A stretch of 52,309 nt of DNA from an uncultured Succinivibrionaceae bacterium (GCA_949286015.1 CASEBB010000027.1:1-52309), one strand, 5' to 3'. Shown: positions 20,169 to 28,976, counted from the first letter of the stretch. The notes: generated from the sequence alone by a model not told the origin. Numbers and translations: made by a program.

Positions 20169-21102
20169 AGGTGAAGTTTCCCTTACTTGCTGTTTTCATG
20201 ATTGCAGTTAACCGGTGATTGAGCAGGCGCGTGCGCCGTGCAGTCGATAGCGGCTCTGCCTCCGGCGTTACCTCCGGCGCTGCTTCTGGCACCACAGCTG
20301 GCCCAGCCTTTGGCCCAGCCTCTGGCGCCGTCTCCGACATTGCCTCCGGCGCTGCCTCTGGCACCGCTGCCTGCGCCGCAGCTGGCGCTTCTTGATGGAG
20401 CGGGGATAGTGCTGCACTGGCAGAGGCAGTGGCGGTAGCGTCATAAAGACGCTCGCCTACACGCAACACATATTGAGGACAGGATTTTGGTACGTGGTAC
20501 CAGCGCTTTTCCTTGGAGAGAAATTCGGTGCTTAAGCTGATGGTGATCACTTGTAAGGGGTGCCCCGAGTGCACTGCAAGGGCAGCGGCACCACGGCGTA
20601 AGCGCAGCTCACACTGTCGTGAGGTACGTGTGCCCTCAGGGAAGATGAGTAAGTTCTCGCCTTGAGCAAGGGAGGCGCTGCCTTGTTGCAAGAAGCCCTC
20701 AGGATCGTCGTTGGCAAGATAGCCTGCTGCCTTGATGATGCCGCGCAAGAAGAAGTTGTGCTTGAGCTCTTCTTTGACCACGCAGTTGAGGTGCTTGAGG
20801 CGCGAGGCGATTAACACATAGTCGATGAGACTGGGATGGTTGGCTACGAGGATCAGACCAGTGCTGTTATCAAGGCGCTCAAAGTGCTCAAAGCGCACCT
20901 TGATAAGGTGCAGCGCACAGAGCAGAAAGATAAAGCCCCGAAAGGTGTAGCTGATGCTGGTGCGGGCGTAGATCTGGCGCTTTTTGGGGTTATGCACTAC
21001 CACATTGAGCAGGTGAAACCACACCAAAGAGAGCGCTAAGGCGCCCAGATTGAATAAGATAAAGCACAAAGGCGTTAAGATAGCCCGATAGATGGTGTAC
21101 AT
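20158..21102 (-). CDS. apeD: 1-acylglycerol-3-phosphate-type acyltransferase (ApeD-like) with repetitive C-terminal region
   Basis: 314 residues. The N-terminal hydrophobic segments (about 5-35 and 55-70) are followed by a PlsC-type acyltransferase: motif I NHPSLIDY (H-x4-D), and motif III FPEGTRTS near 155. It probably transfers an acyl or polyene chain to a lipid acceptor at the inner membrane. Residues about 220-290 are Ala/Pro/Glu-rich (PEAAPEAxSETAPEAG type), encoded by degenerate repeats, and unlikely to be catalytic. ATG 21102, two bases after the upstream stop, is preferred to TTG 21114. Confidence 0.86.
   Translation of the reverse strand: MYTIYRAILTPLCFILFNLGALALSLVWFHLLNVVVHNPKKRQIYARTSISYTFRGFIFLLCALHLIKVRFEHFERLDNSTGLILVANHPSLIDYVLIASRLKHLNCVVKEELKHNFFLRGIIKAAGYLANDDPEGFLQQGSASLAQGENLLIFPEGTRTSRQCELRLRRGAAALAVHSGHPLQVITISLSTEFLSKEKRWYHVPKSCPQYVLRVGERLYDATATASASAALSPLHQEAPAAAQAAVPEAAPEAMSETAPEAGPKAGPAVVPEAAPEVTPEAEPLSTARRTRLLNHRLTAIMKTASKGNFTYGT
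20253..20392 (-). repeat. Degenerate short tandem repeats encoding an Ala/Pro/Glu-rich tail
   Basis: On the + strand the segment is built from variations of GCCTCCGGCGCT, GCCTCTGGCACC and TTGGCCCAGCCT, spaced by 12 to 18 bases and always in register with codons. They encode PEAAPEA-like units in the acyltransferase C-terminal region. Confidence 0.75.
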
Positions 21103-21104
21103 AG

Positions 21105-21845
21105 TCAGGCCCAATTAACCGCTGTTGTCAGCTTAAGGTGTAAGTGTTGCCGTGGCAGATTGAGGGTAAACTCACGGGCGCCATTGCGCAGGGCCCGCCA
21201 TGCGGCCAGGGAAGCAGGGAGGTTAAGATCAGGCTCCATATCAGGATTGGCGGGGCCGATGCTGACCTCAAAGCCGCTGCCGCGCCGCAAGAGATAGGCG
21301 CTGGCAAAGGGCAGGGTGAACTCGTTTGCTGCAAGGTGGGGGTGATAAAACTCAGGGACAGCGCCATCGCAGTCCACTACCAGCACTTCTTCATATTGAT
21401 CTTGCAACATGAGATAGGCTTCGGTCAAAGCGGCGCTAAAAGACTCATGCGAGGCCGAGACGGCGCTCACGGTGAGCGGGCGTTTGGTCATGATAGTGAG
21501 ATTGCCAGGAGCACTGTTGTTTACTGACAGGGTAAAGTCAGTAGGAGAAACGTCACGCTGCTGCGCTAAGGCGGTAAGGATGCGGTGATTACGCTCAAGC
21601 TCAGAGTGGTGGCTGGAGTAAACCAAGGCCTGAGTTTTATCTCCTAACAGCTGCAAGGCGCAATCTAAAGCCATACGTTCACCGGTGGTGAGGCGTCGCG
21701 CCATCATCATGGGAATACGGTTGCTCTTAGGAGCGGGTAACAGGGGGTTAACGTGCCCAGTAGAGAGAAAGTCAGCGCAGCCTGCGGCAAAGCCGAGGGT
21801 TTGCGCGGTGGCGGCCACCAGTTCACAGGAAAAGTGATAGCTCAT
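21105..21845 (-). CDS. apeC: Ketosynthase-like chain length factor (ApeC-like)
   Basis: 246 residues resembling a truncated ketosynthase N-terminal domain (the Ketoacyl-synt_2 type). The stretch FTLSVNNSAPGNL and the later VSAVSASHESFSAALTEAYL correspond to the ketosynthase core, but no ACSS/ACTS active-site Cys is present, so it is not a condensing enzyme itself. In characterised aryl polyene synthases the equivalent protein forms a heterodimer with the ApeO ketosynthase and sets chain length. Its role here is inferred from that. It lies 11 bp after the methyltransferase gene. Confidence 0.82.
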   Translation of the reverse strand: MSYHFSCELVAATAQTLGFAAGCADFLSTGHVNPLLPAPKSNRIPMMMARRLTTGERMALDCALQLLGDKTQALVYSSHHSELERNHRILTALAQQRDVSPTDFTLSVNNSAPGNLTIMTKRPLTVSAVSASHESFSAALTEAYLMLQDQYEEVLVVDCDGAVPEFYHPHLAANEFTLPFASAYLLRRGSGFEVSIGPANPDMEPDLNLPASLAAWRALRNGAREFTLNLPRQHLHLKLTTAVNWA

Positions 21846-21856
21846 GGTGGCGTCTC

Positions 21857-22930
21857 CTAGGACTTACGGCACAAAAGCAAGGTGTGGCCTAAGCCGAGGT
21901 TGTCGTGGCGGGCGTTGAGCTTAAAGCCCGCTTTTTCCACTAAGGCGATAAAGTCTGTGGAGCGGTAGAAACGGCTATTGCCGTTGGCAAGAGCGGTAAA
22001 GTACAGCGAAGTGGCGTTAAGCGCCAAAGCGGCAGCTGCAAAGCGCTGGGCATCAGGAAAGAGCTCGAGGATGCACAAGGTGCCAGTATCGGGGAGAGCG
22101 GCATGCACGCGCTTTAAGATGGCCACAATTTCTTCAGGGGCAAAGCAATCGAGAAATTGGCTCATCCACCAGAGGTCAGCGCCGCGAGGAAAAGGCTTGT
22201 CTTCTAAGACATTGACCGCAGCAAAGGAGAGGCGTGAGGCAAAAGATTGATCCCTGAGTTCCCTTTGCGCCAGCTCAATTTGCTCCTTGAGGTCGACAAT
22301 GGTGACTTGCACCTCAGGAAAGGCGTGCAGAGCGGCTTGTGCAAAGCGTCCGGTATTGCCACCCACATCGAAGATATGGCGTGGGTTGAGCGCAGAGAGG
22401 AGGTTTAGTGCTGGGGCAAAAGCGGCGTCGGAGTAAAAGTGATCGTAGGTAAACCAGCTGCTGCGTGCAGGTTCAGGTAAGCTCGACAAGTGGGGATAGA
22501 TGATGCCATCGGTAAAGCCAAAGACCTTTAGGCCCTCCGCGCGTCCTGACTTTAAGGAGACCTCGAGCTGATCTAAGGCTTGATAGCACACGTCCTCGGT
22601 GAAATCGAGGTTAATGGCGCACATGCGATCATCAAGCAAGAGGTGGCCGGTTTTGGTCAGAGTAAAGCGCCCGTGGTCATCCTCAATGACCATGCGTCCA
22701 GACAGTCCCATATCAAGCAGCACCCCCACAGCATAGGCAGAGAGACCTGTGTGCTGGGCAATCTCAGCTATAGTCAAGCCTGAGGTGTGATGTGCTGCTT
22801 TGAGAGCGGCAAATACTCCCAAGCGCTTGAGTAGCACCGCGCTTTTGAAGAGCATAGGGGCAAAGCAGATGGTCTGAGCCCACGAGATAGCCTCCAGAGC
22901 TGTGGCGTTATCTTTGTCGTAACCGAACAT
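21857..22930 (-). CDS. apeB: SAM-dependent methyltransferase of the aryl polyene cluster (ApeB-like)
   Basis: 357 residues, first gene of the operon. It has an N-terminal winged-helix dimerisation domain (LTIAEIAQHTGLSAYAVGVL, about 60-80) and a C-terminal class I methyltransferase with SAM motif HIFDVGGNTGRFAQAAL at about 185-200 and VTIVDLKEQIELA after it. This resembles small-molecule O-methyltransferases, but in known aryl polyenes the aromatic head carries C-methyl groups, so the target atom is open. ATG 22930 is chosen: MFGYDKD is the conserved-looking start and GGAG lies upstream. A TTG seven codons earlier is less likely. Confidence 0.87.
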   Translation of the reverse strand: MFGYDKDNATALEAISWAQTICFAPMLFKSAVLLKRLGVFAALKAAHHTSGLTIAEIAQHTGLSAYAVGVLLDMGLSGRMVIEDDHGRFTLTKTGHLLLDDRMCAINLDFTEDVCYQALDQLEVSLKSGRAEGLKVFGFTDGIIYPHLSSLPEPARSSWFTYDHFYSDAAFAPALNLLSALNPRHIFDVGGNTGRFAQAALHAFPEVQVTIVDLKEQIELAQRELRDQSFASRLSFAAVNVLEDKPFPRGADLWWMSQFLDCFAPEEIVAILKRVHAALPDTGTLCILELFPDAQRFAAAALALNATSLYFTALANGNSRFYRSTDFIALVEKAGFKLNARHDNLGLGHTLLLCRKS

Positions 22931-23078
22931 GGGGGCAACTACTCCGACCAAGTAAGAAAAGAGTCCGCGCTACAAGCAAGGCCCTATCGCGGGAGCTGAA
23001 AGGGAGCTGAGCCATTCTTGTGGAGCAGAATAGTGTGAAAGGCAAGTGGTGGGTGGTAGGGGCTCAAAGGCGATGAAA

Positions 23079-23107
23079 CAGGCTATAGCTTAAGTGCGTA
23101 TAGCCTG
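23079..23107 (-). terminator. Intrinsic terminator after the small lipoprotein gene
   Basis: CAGGCTATA (23079-23087) and TATAGCCTG (23099-23107) form a perfect 9-bp stem with an 11-base loop. On the - strand it is followed by TTTCATC, a short T-run. It lies 28 bp past the lipoprotein stop, separating that gene from the aryl polyene operon. Confidence 0.6.
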
Positions 23108-23134
23108 TTGATCATGGCGTAGCTTAGGGGGCAG

Positions 23135-23539
23135 CTAGCGTGCTGCGGCAGCTTGCAGCAGACCGATATCGATGTCGTGCTTGAGGTTATTAACCCAGCG
23201 GTTGTAGTTGCGGTGGATGGTGCCCGTGCCTGGGTTGTAATCCATAGCGGTTGAGGAGACGTAGGAAATGTCGTAGCTGTCGCGGTCGTAGGTGATATTG
23301 ACCTTGACGGAGTGACCACGGGCAATGTAAGTAGCCTCGTAGGTGTTGTTGCCGATGTCCTTGAGGATCCAGTTACGCATAGCACCGGCGTCTTTGATGG
23401 CCTGCTTCACCTCAGCGGTGGTAACGCCACTAGGAATCGAGCCACTGTATTTGAGCATTGATGTACTTGTACTGCAAGCAGCTACACTGAACATCATAAC
23501 GATGCCAACACATAAGGCGGTGAGAAAGGACTTTTTCAT
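23135..23539 (-). CDS. Small lipoprotein, function unknown
   Basis: 134 residues starting with a basic MKKS, hydrophobic core FLTALCVGIVMMFSV and lipobox VAAC (Cys22), so it is exported and lipidated. The mature part has a pattern known from uncharacterised small lipoproteins of proteobacteria: a V-x-x-AI-x-DAG segment, then RGHSVKVNITYDRDSYDISY, then IHRNYNRWVNNL. I know the type but not a function. It precedes the aryl polyene operon on the same strand but has its own terminator, so it may be independent. Confidence 0.85.
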   Translation of the reverse strand: MKKSFLTALCVGIVMMFSVAACSTSTSMLKYSGSIPSGVTTAEVKQAIKDAGAMRNWILKDIGNNTYEATYIARGHSVKVNITYDRDSYDISYVSSTAMDYNPGTGTIHRNYNRWVNNLKHDIDIGLLQAAAAR

Positions 23540-23926
23540 AGCAGCAATAGAGCGCAGCTAAAGCCATATTGCAAGGCGCAAAGCAATCCTCGGCAAGCAT
23601 CTGGCTAGGCCACGCAATCTCCTTACTTGGTGGAAAACGAAGCTACTTTTGGGCACAAAGGCAGCCAAGACACTTTGGCTTAAGAATCAGGCTTGCTAGC
23701 AGCTACAAGTTACTGACCTTTTAGCCAAATTAGTATGTGGTAAAACGCGCCAGCCATTTATCTATTCATCTGCTTATCTATTTAAGACAGCTAGTACTGA
23801 AGATGTAAGGGGAAGCAAACCCTATATGATTAAGGGATACGTAACAATATTCCATCTCTATTGTCACCTGTTAACACACCAAGACAAGATACAACTCATA
23901 GATATACAAGATAGATCCATAAAACG

Positions 23927-23949
23927 AGGCAGGCAGGCAGGCAGGCAGG
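23927..23949. repeat. AGGC tetranucleotide repeat
   Basis: Five complete AGGC units plus AGG, in non-coding DNA about 540 bp upstream of the BrxD-like gene. Too far from either start codon to act as an obvious phase-variation switch, but prone to slippage. Confidence 0.95.
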
Positions 23950-24375
23950 AGGTATCTGCATCAGGTGGTGGGTAGCATCGTATTTTTGGCTAATACAACA
24001 CGAAAGCACGCTGTTGCAGGCTCCTTAGTGCTTAGAGGGGAGAGCGTGTAGCACCAACATACCTAACACACCTCAAGGATGCCCATCACAAAGGCCATTG
24101 CAATGGTGCTCCTGCTTTCTTGCACCCCTTTGAGGTGGTTAACGGCAAAAGCCATAACCTCGGCTCATGCAGGGCGTGGCTTGTACCCAGTCTGCTGATA
24201 GCCGACTTGGGGCTTTCTCTCCACTACAGTAGTAGCAGCTGAATCTCTGGCCTTAAAGAGCGATTTTCGGCACCGCCAGCGCGCTGCACCTACGCTAACG
24301 CTGCCTCTTCATCCTTTCCCTGTGCAAGTTTAAGCAAGAAAAGCCATAAATGTGAGCGCACCGCGCATTCTCTGC

Positions 24376-24404
24376 TGCGCAGCAGAGCAACTATTGGCTA
24401 TAAT
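24376..24404 (+). promoter_or_regulatory. Candidate sigma70 promoter of the BrxD-helicase module
   Basis: A perfect TATAAT at 24399-24404, preceded by TTGGC, lies 82 bp before the ATPase start. The -35 region at the right spacing is poor, so it would depend on the -10 or on an activator. The only strong -10 match in the last 120 bases before the gene. Confidence 0.5.
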
Positions 24405-24485
24405 GATTTTTCCCTCGCATCGTTTTAACACCCACCTTGTAATCAAGGTGTTTCCGGCCGTCTTGACAAGCTGTAGGAGCTGGCA

Positions 24486-25811
24486 ATGGCTAAAATTAGA
24501 CCTCGTGAACGAGCTGCAATCATCCAGTCACTGCGTGCAGGTGTAACCCCGCGTGTCGGCCTTGAACATATTCAGGTCGGACGCGTCAACGAAGTGAAGG
24601 CGATGATCGAAGAGCTGGAACGAGTCTGCCAAGGCGGTAGCTGCTTTAAGATCGTCGTCGGTGATTTCGGTGCTGGTAAAAGCTTCTTCTTACAGCTAGT
24701 CCGCTACCTAGCGCTTGAGAAAGGCTTAGTGGTGGTCAATGCCGATTTAGGCCCTGATCGCCGCTTACAGTCCTCTGGTGGTGGCCAGGCCCTCTCCCTC
24801 TACCAAGAGCTGATGCGCAACATGGCAACCCGTGCCCACCCTGAGGGCAATGCCATGATCCCTGTGGTGGAGAAATTTATTACCACCCAGATTAATGAGG
24901 CTGAAGTTACTGGGGCCTCGGTCAGCGCGGTTATTAAAAAGAAGCTGCAATCGCTCTCAGAGCTGGTGGATGGCTATGACTTTGCTGAGGTCATTGCCAA
25001 GTACTACCAAGGTTACGAAGAGGGTAACGACGAGCTCAAGCAAGCGGCTGTACGCTACCTGCGTGGTGAGTACCACACCAAGACCGAAGCCCGTAAGGAC
25101 TTAGGGGTGCGTAGCATTGTCACCGATAGCTCGGTCTATGACCACTTAAAGCTCATGGCGCGCTTTGTGTGCCAAGCGGGCTATAACGGCCTCTTGGTGA
25201 ACTTAGATGAGGTCGTCAACCTCTATAAGCTCTCCAGCCCACGGGCTCGCGCCGCCAATTACGAGCAAATCCTGCGTATCCTCAATGACTGCCTGCAAGG
25301 CAGTGCAGAGCACATTGGCTTTATGTTTGGTGGCACCAACGACTTCTTGCGTGACACCCGTAAGGGCCTGTACTCCTATGAGGCGCTGCACTCGCGCCTG
25401 TCGGAGAACACCTTTGCGCAGATTGCCAATGTGGTTGATTACCACGGGCCGGTGCTGCAACTGGAGAACCTCTCGCCTGAGGAGCTCTTTGTGTTGCTGT
25501 GCAACATCCGTAATGTCTTTGCCAATGGCGACAAGGACAAGTACCTGCTGCCAGATGAGGCCTTAGCAGCGTTCTTACGTCACTGTTCACAGAACATTGG
25601 TGAGGCGTACTTTAGAACGCCACGCAACACCATTAAGGCCTTTGTCGACCTGCTCTCGGTGCTGGAGCAAAACCCAGAGATTAAGTGGCAGTCGCTGATT
25701 GACAGCGTGCAAGTGGCCAAGGAGACCGATCCGTCCTTAGTGACGATGCCTCAGAGCAACAGCGCGGAGAGCAAGGACGATGACGATGAGCTCTCCACCT
25801 TTAGTCTGTAG
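24486..25811 (+). CDS. BrxD-type (DUF2791) P-loop ATPase
   Basis: 441 residues, cytoplasmic. The N-terminal IIQSLRAGVTPRVGLEHIQVGR is followed by Walker A GDFGAGKSFFL (about 59-68) and Walker B GLLVNLDEVVNL (about 234-244), with the sensor-like FMFGGTND (about 280) and a C-terminal AAA lid containing RTPRNTIKAFVDLL. This layout is that of the BREX protein BrxD (DUF2791), which in type 2 BREX stands next to the helicase BrxHI; related ATPases also accompany TerB-domain proteins. AGGAG lies 7 bases before the ATG. The last 25 residues are acidic (SAESKDDDDEL). It is followed after 108 bp by the helicase gene, a likely operon. No PglX, PglZ, BrxC or TerB gene is within the window. Confidence 0.82.
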   Translation: MAKIRPRERAAIIQSLRAGVTPRVGLEHIQVGRVNEVKAMIEELERVCQGGSCFKIVVGDFGAGKSFFLQLVRYLALEKGLVVVNADLGPDRRLQSSGGGQALSLYQELMRNMATRAHPEGNAMIPVVEKFITTQINEAEVTGASVSAVIKKKLQSLSELVDGYDFAEVIAKYYQGYEEGNDELKQAAVRYLRGEYHTKTEARKDLGVRSIVTDSSVYDHLKLMARFVCQAGYNGLLVNLDEVVNLYKLSSPRARAANYEQILRILNDCLQGSAEHIGFMFGGTNDFLRDTRKGLYSYEALHSRLSENTFAQIANVVDYHGPVLQLENLSPEELFVLLCNIRNVFANGDKDKYLLPDEALAAFLRHCSQNIGEAYFRTPRNTIKAFVDLLSVLEQNPEIKWQSLIDSVQVAKETDPSLVTMPQSNSAESKDDDDELSTFSL

Positions 25812-25919
25812 TAGGGAGGCCCATGGTGATTGCCAGCAGAGGTGATGTGGCCTGTGGTGTAAGCACTACGGCAGGGGCGGGAGCCTAAGCGCAGCACAGT
25901 TTTTTGGAGGAAGGGGCTC

Positions 25920-28880
25920 ATGTCGAATGCTGATAGTGAACAGCCGTCAAAGCAGGCACAGCAGTTACCAGCAGGCGCGCCAGCGACTTCGGCGTCGCAG
26001 GCAACGGAGCAAGCTTCCTGTGGCGCTTTAGACCTGCTCCGTGCGTTTGAGCAGCAAAAGAAGACTGCTCCTGCTGACACCACTGCTGCTACATCTGCTG
26101 ACGCAGCTGACACTGACAGTGACGACGGTAAGCTACAAGCAAACAGTAGCTTTAGTGCCTTACTGCAAGCGGCGCGGGCCTCGGGAAAGCAGCGTGAGGA
26201 TGATAACGCTGCCGCTAGTGCCGATACTGATGCTGAGGCGCAGGGCACGGCGAGCTTTTTAGAGCTGCTCCATGTAGCCACCGGCGGTAGTGCCCCTACC
26301 CCAAAGACTGCGGCATCCCAATCGGACTCCATTCAATGTGAGGGTAAGGCTAAGGCTAAAGGGCGTCTGTCTGGGCCGCAACCAGAGGATGATGCGGCGA
26401 CAAGCGCTAAGAGTGACACTTATGAGGTAGCGGGCTTTGCCGCGCGCTTAGGCGTGGCGCAAAGTGAGCAACAAGCAGCAGTCGCACGCTTTAAAAAGCT
26501 GTGGCAGGACAAAGAGCAGTCCACAAGCACAGCACCAGTAGCTGCCTCTAAGGAGAGGCCATCCAGCGCCACCACATCAGCTGCGTCAACCACGTCTGCT
26601 AATCAGGCTGTGCCTCCTGTGGGTAGTGGTTCTCAGGTGGTCGCCGCCGCTGTGAGTGAGGTCAACCTCCACGACTCGCAGTATTACTTACAACAGCTCG
26701 ATCCGCTAGTCTGTCGCTGGATTGGCCGTCAAGGCTGGCACGACCTGCACCCGATTCAGAAGCTGGCGATTGGGCCGATCCTTGAACACAAGGATGACGT
26801 CATTATCTCGGCCTCAACGGCCGCTGGTAAGACGGAAGCGGCCTTTTTACCAGTGCTGACCTACGTTCGGCGCAATCAAGAGCACTTAAGTGGGGTGCAG
26901 GTGCTGTATATCAGCCCGCTTAAGGCCCTGATTAACGATCAGGCGCGCCGCTTAGCCGATATGGCCGAGAGCCTCGGGATTAAGATCACGCCGTGGCATG
27001 GTGATGTCGCGGTCAATAAGAAAGCCAATCTCCTCAAGAACCCAGCGGGCATTGTGCTCATTACCCCTGAGTCGCTCGAGTCGTTGCTCATCAATCAAAG
27101 CACGATTTTTAAGAAGGCCTTTAAGGATCTGTCTTATATCGTGATTGATGAGTTTCATGCTCTGATGGGCGCGGAGCGTGGCTATCAGCTGCAATCGCAA
27201 TTACATCGCATTGAGAACCTGATTCAAAAGGTGCCAGTGCGTATCGCCATTTCGGCAACCTTTTCTAATGACATTGGCTCGGTGGCGTCCTACCTGCGCG
27301 CCAATAACAGCACGATTAATTGTCAGCTGGTGACATCTAACCAGCACACCACGGCTGCACTGGCAGTCAAGATCCTCGGTTACCAGATTGCAAAGCTTGA
27401 GGTGGCTGAGCCACGCCTGCTGCTACCAATGATGCACGATGTGGCCATTGAGGCGGTAGCGCACGATATTTATCGCTTGCTGCGTGGTAAGAACAACCTC
27501 GTCTTTACCAACTCACGTGCAGACACCGAGAAGCTTGCGAATAGCTTAAGTAAGCTCTGTCATGAGGGGCGGGTGCCTAATGAGTTTTTCCCGCACCATG
27601 GCTCGCTGTCTAAAGAGCTGCGTGAGACCTTAGAGCATAGACTGCAAGATGGGCGCTTACCAACTACGGCTATTTGCACCTCGACGCTGGAGCTGGGTAT
27701 CGATATCTCAGATGTGCAGTCGATTGCGCAGTTTGCGCCGCCGAGCTCAGTAGCGTCGCTACGCCAGCGCTTAGGCCGCTCGGGCCGTCGTGATGGCTGT
27801 GCGGTGCTGCGCCTCTTTATCCCTGAGTACGATGCCTCAATTCATCGCTTAGCGACCATGCTGTGTGAGGATACGGTGATCAGCGCGGCGTCGATTAATC
27901 TGCTCTTACAGCGTTGGTATGAGCCGCCGCTGCAGCAGGAGTATGCGTTTTCGACGCTGATTCAGCAGACGCTGTCGGTGATTGCCTCCTATGGCAGCGT
28001 GAGTGCAGCTAACCTCTACGAGCTCTTATGTAAGACGGGGCCATTTGCGCTGACCACACCACAGATGTATGCACAGCTATTGCGCTCGCTGGGCTCGTTT
28101 GATCTCATTGTGCAGCTGCAAGATGGCACCTTGACTCTGGGGGTAGAGGGAGAGCACCTCGTTTCCAATTATGAGTTTTTTGCGGCCTTTAATAACAACC
28201 GTGACTACCGCATTGACCATGATGGGCGCACGATTGGCCGCATTCCGTTGCTGGTAGCCCTCAAGGAGGATGACACCTTTTTATTTGCCGGTAAGGCATG
28301 GCGCGTCACGTACTTTAATGAGCAGAAGCGCGTGATTGGCGTGAAGCCGAGCCAGAGCAAAGCGACAGGCTTACCGCTGTCGGGTATGGGCGGCTTGGTA
28401 CACGATGCGATTCGTGAGGAGATGCTGCGCATTTACCTCACGGGTGAGGTGCCACCTTGCCTTGACCAAAAGGCTTTGCGCAACTTTGAGGAGGGGCGGG
28501 AGTGCTTCTTTAACCTCGGTCTTGAGCACAAGGTGCTGGTTGAGGGGCCGATGGGCATTGCGCTGTTCCCATGGAAGGGAGATCGTATTTTGGATACGGT
28601 GGTGCTGATGCTCAACAAGGCGTCGATTGCGGCTAATCGCACCAACTCTCATATTGAGTTGGAGTATGCGAGCATGGCGAACTTAAAGTCAGCAGTGACT
28701 AGCATCTTGTTTAAGGGGGAGGTTGAGCCCACCGAGCTTTTGACCAAGGTGAAGAACCTCGACTGGGAGAAGTTTAACTGCTACTTGCCGCAGGAGCTCA
28801 AGTACATCACCTACGCGCATACCCACCTCAATATCCCTGGCGCTCTGGAGTTTTTCCAGAGGCTGATGCGCGAGCTGTAG
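25920..28880 (+). CDS. SF2 DEAD/DEAH-type helicase, Lhr/BrxHI-like, with long low-complexity N-terminus
   Basis: 986 residues. The helicase core runs from about 255 to 640: Q-motif-like HPIQKLAI, Walker A SASTAAGKTEAAF (about 297-309), ISPLKALINDQ, TPESLESLL, the DEFH box in VIDEFHAL (about 408), SAT, FTNSRADTEKLA, TSTLELGIDIS and QRLGRSGRRDG (about 616-626). The remaining 350 residues are a C-terminal extension as in Lhr/BrxHI proteins. The first 240 residues are Ala/Ser/Asp/Gln-rich and contain three spaced copies of a short hydrophobic motif (ALDLLRAF, SFSALLQAA, SFLELLHVA). GGAGGAAGGGG precedes the ATG. It probably unwinds DNA or RNA in partnership with the ATPase encoded just upstream; the target is unknown. 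Confidence 0.85.
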   Translation: MSNADSEQPSKQAQQLPAGAPATSASQATEQASCGALDLLRAFEQQKKTAPADTTAATSADAADTDSDDGKLQANSSFSALLQAARASGKQREDDNAAASADTDAEAQGTASFLELLHVATGGSAPTPKTAASQSDSIQCEGKAKAKGRLSGPQPEDDAATSAKSDTYEVAGFAARLGVAQSEQQAAVARFKKLWQDKEQSTSTAPVAASKERPSSATTSAASTTSANQAVPPVGSGSQVVAAAVSEVNLHDSQYYLQQLDPLVCRWIGRQGWHDLHPIQKLAIGPILEHKDDVIISASTAAGKTEAAFLPVLTYVRRNQEHLSGVQVLYISPLKALINDQARRLADMAESLGIKITPWHGDVAVNKKANLLKNPAGIVLITPESLESLLINQSTIFKKAFKDLSYIVIDEFHALMGAERGYQLQSQLHRIENLIQKVPVRIAISATFSNDIGSVASYLRANNSTINCQLVTSNQHTTAALAVKILGYQIAKLEVAEPRLLLPMMHDVAIEAVAHDIYRLLRGKNNLVFTNSRADTEKLANSLSKLCHEGRVPNEFFPHHGSLSKELRETLEHRLQDGRLPTTAICTSTLELGIDISDVQSIAQFAPPSSVASLRQRLGRSGRRDGCAVLRLFIPEYDASIHRLATMLCEDTVISAASINLLLQRWYEPPLQQEYAFSTLIQQTLSVIASYGSVSAANLYELLCKTGPFALTTPQMYAQLLRSLGSFDLIVQLQDGTLTLGVEGEHLVSNYEFFAAFNNNRDYRIDHDGRTIGRIPLLVALKEDDTFLFAGKAWRVTYFNEQKRVIGVKPSQSKATGLPLSGMGGLVHDAIREEMLRIYLTGEVPPCLDQKALRNFEEGRECFFNLGLEHKVLVEGPMGIALFPWKGDRILDTVVLMLNKASIAANRTNSHIELEYASMANLKSAVTSILFKGEVEPTELLTKVKNLDWEKFNCYLPQELKYITYAHTHLNIPGALEFFQRLMREL

Positions 28881-28976
28881 TTGTCGTGCGGACTGTATTC
28901 AACTCCTGTGTTGCTGCCACCATCACCATCACCGCCACTACCACCATCGCCAGCGGTGCGCAGCGCTTACAGCCGA

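Larger units (their letters stand above)
23540..24485. other. Long non-coding gap (946 bp) between divergent genes
   Basis: Both strands were read and no credible coding sequence was seen; the region is more AT-rich (about 23740-23930) than its neighbours. It contains an AGGC tetranucleotide repeat (23927-23949), an ACACACC/CACCTCAAGG-rich stretch near 24060, and a sigma70-like promoter just before the ATPase gene. Such a large gap could carry divergent promoters, an untranslated leader or a small RNA; none could be shown. Confidence 0.55.

Noticed and set aside
25751..26332. 193-codon minus-strand frame opposite the helicase N-terminus
   Set aside because: The Ala/Ser-rich antisense of a low-complexity coding region stays open by composition; no independent signals.
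24486..28880. Complete BREX system
   Set aside because: Only BrxD-like and BrxHI-like genes are present; methyltransferase, PglZ and BrxC-type genes are absent from the whole window.
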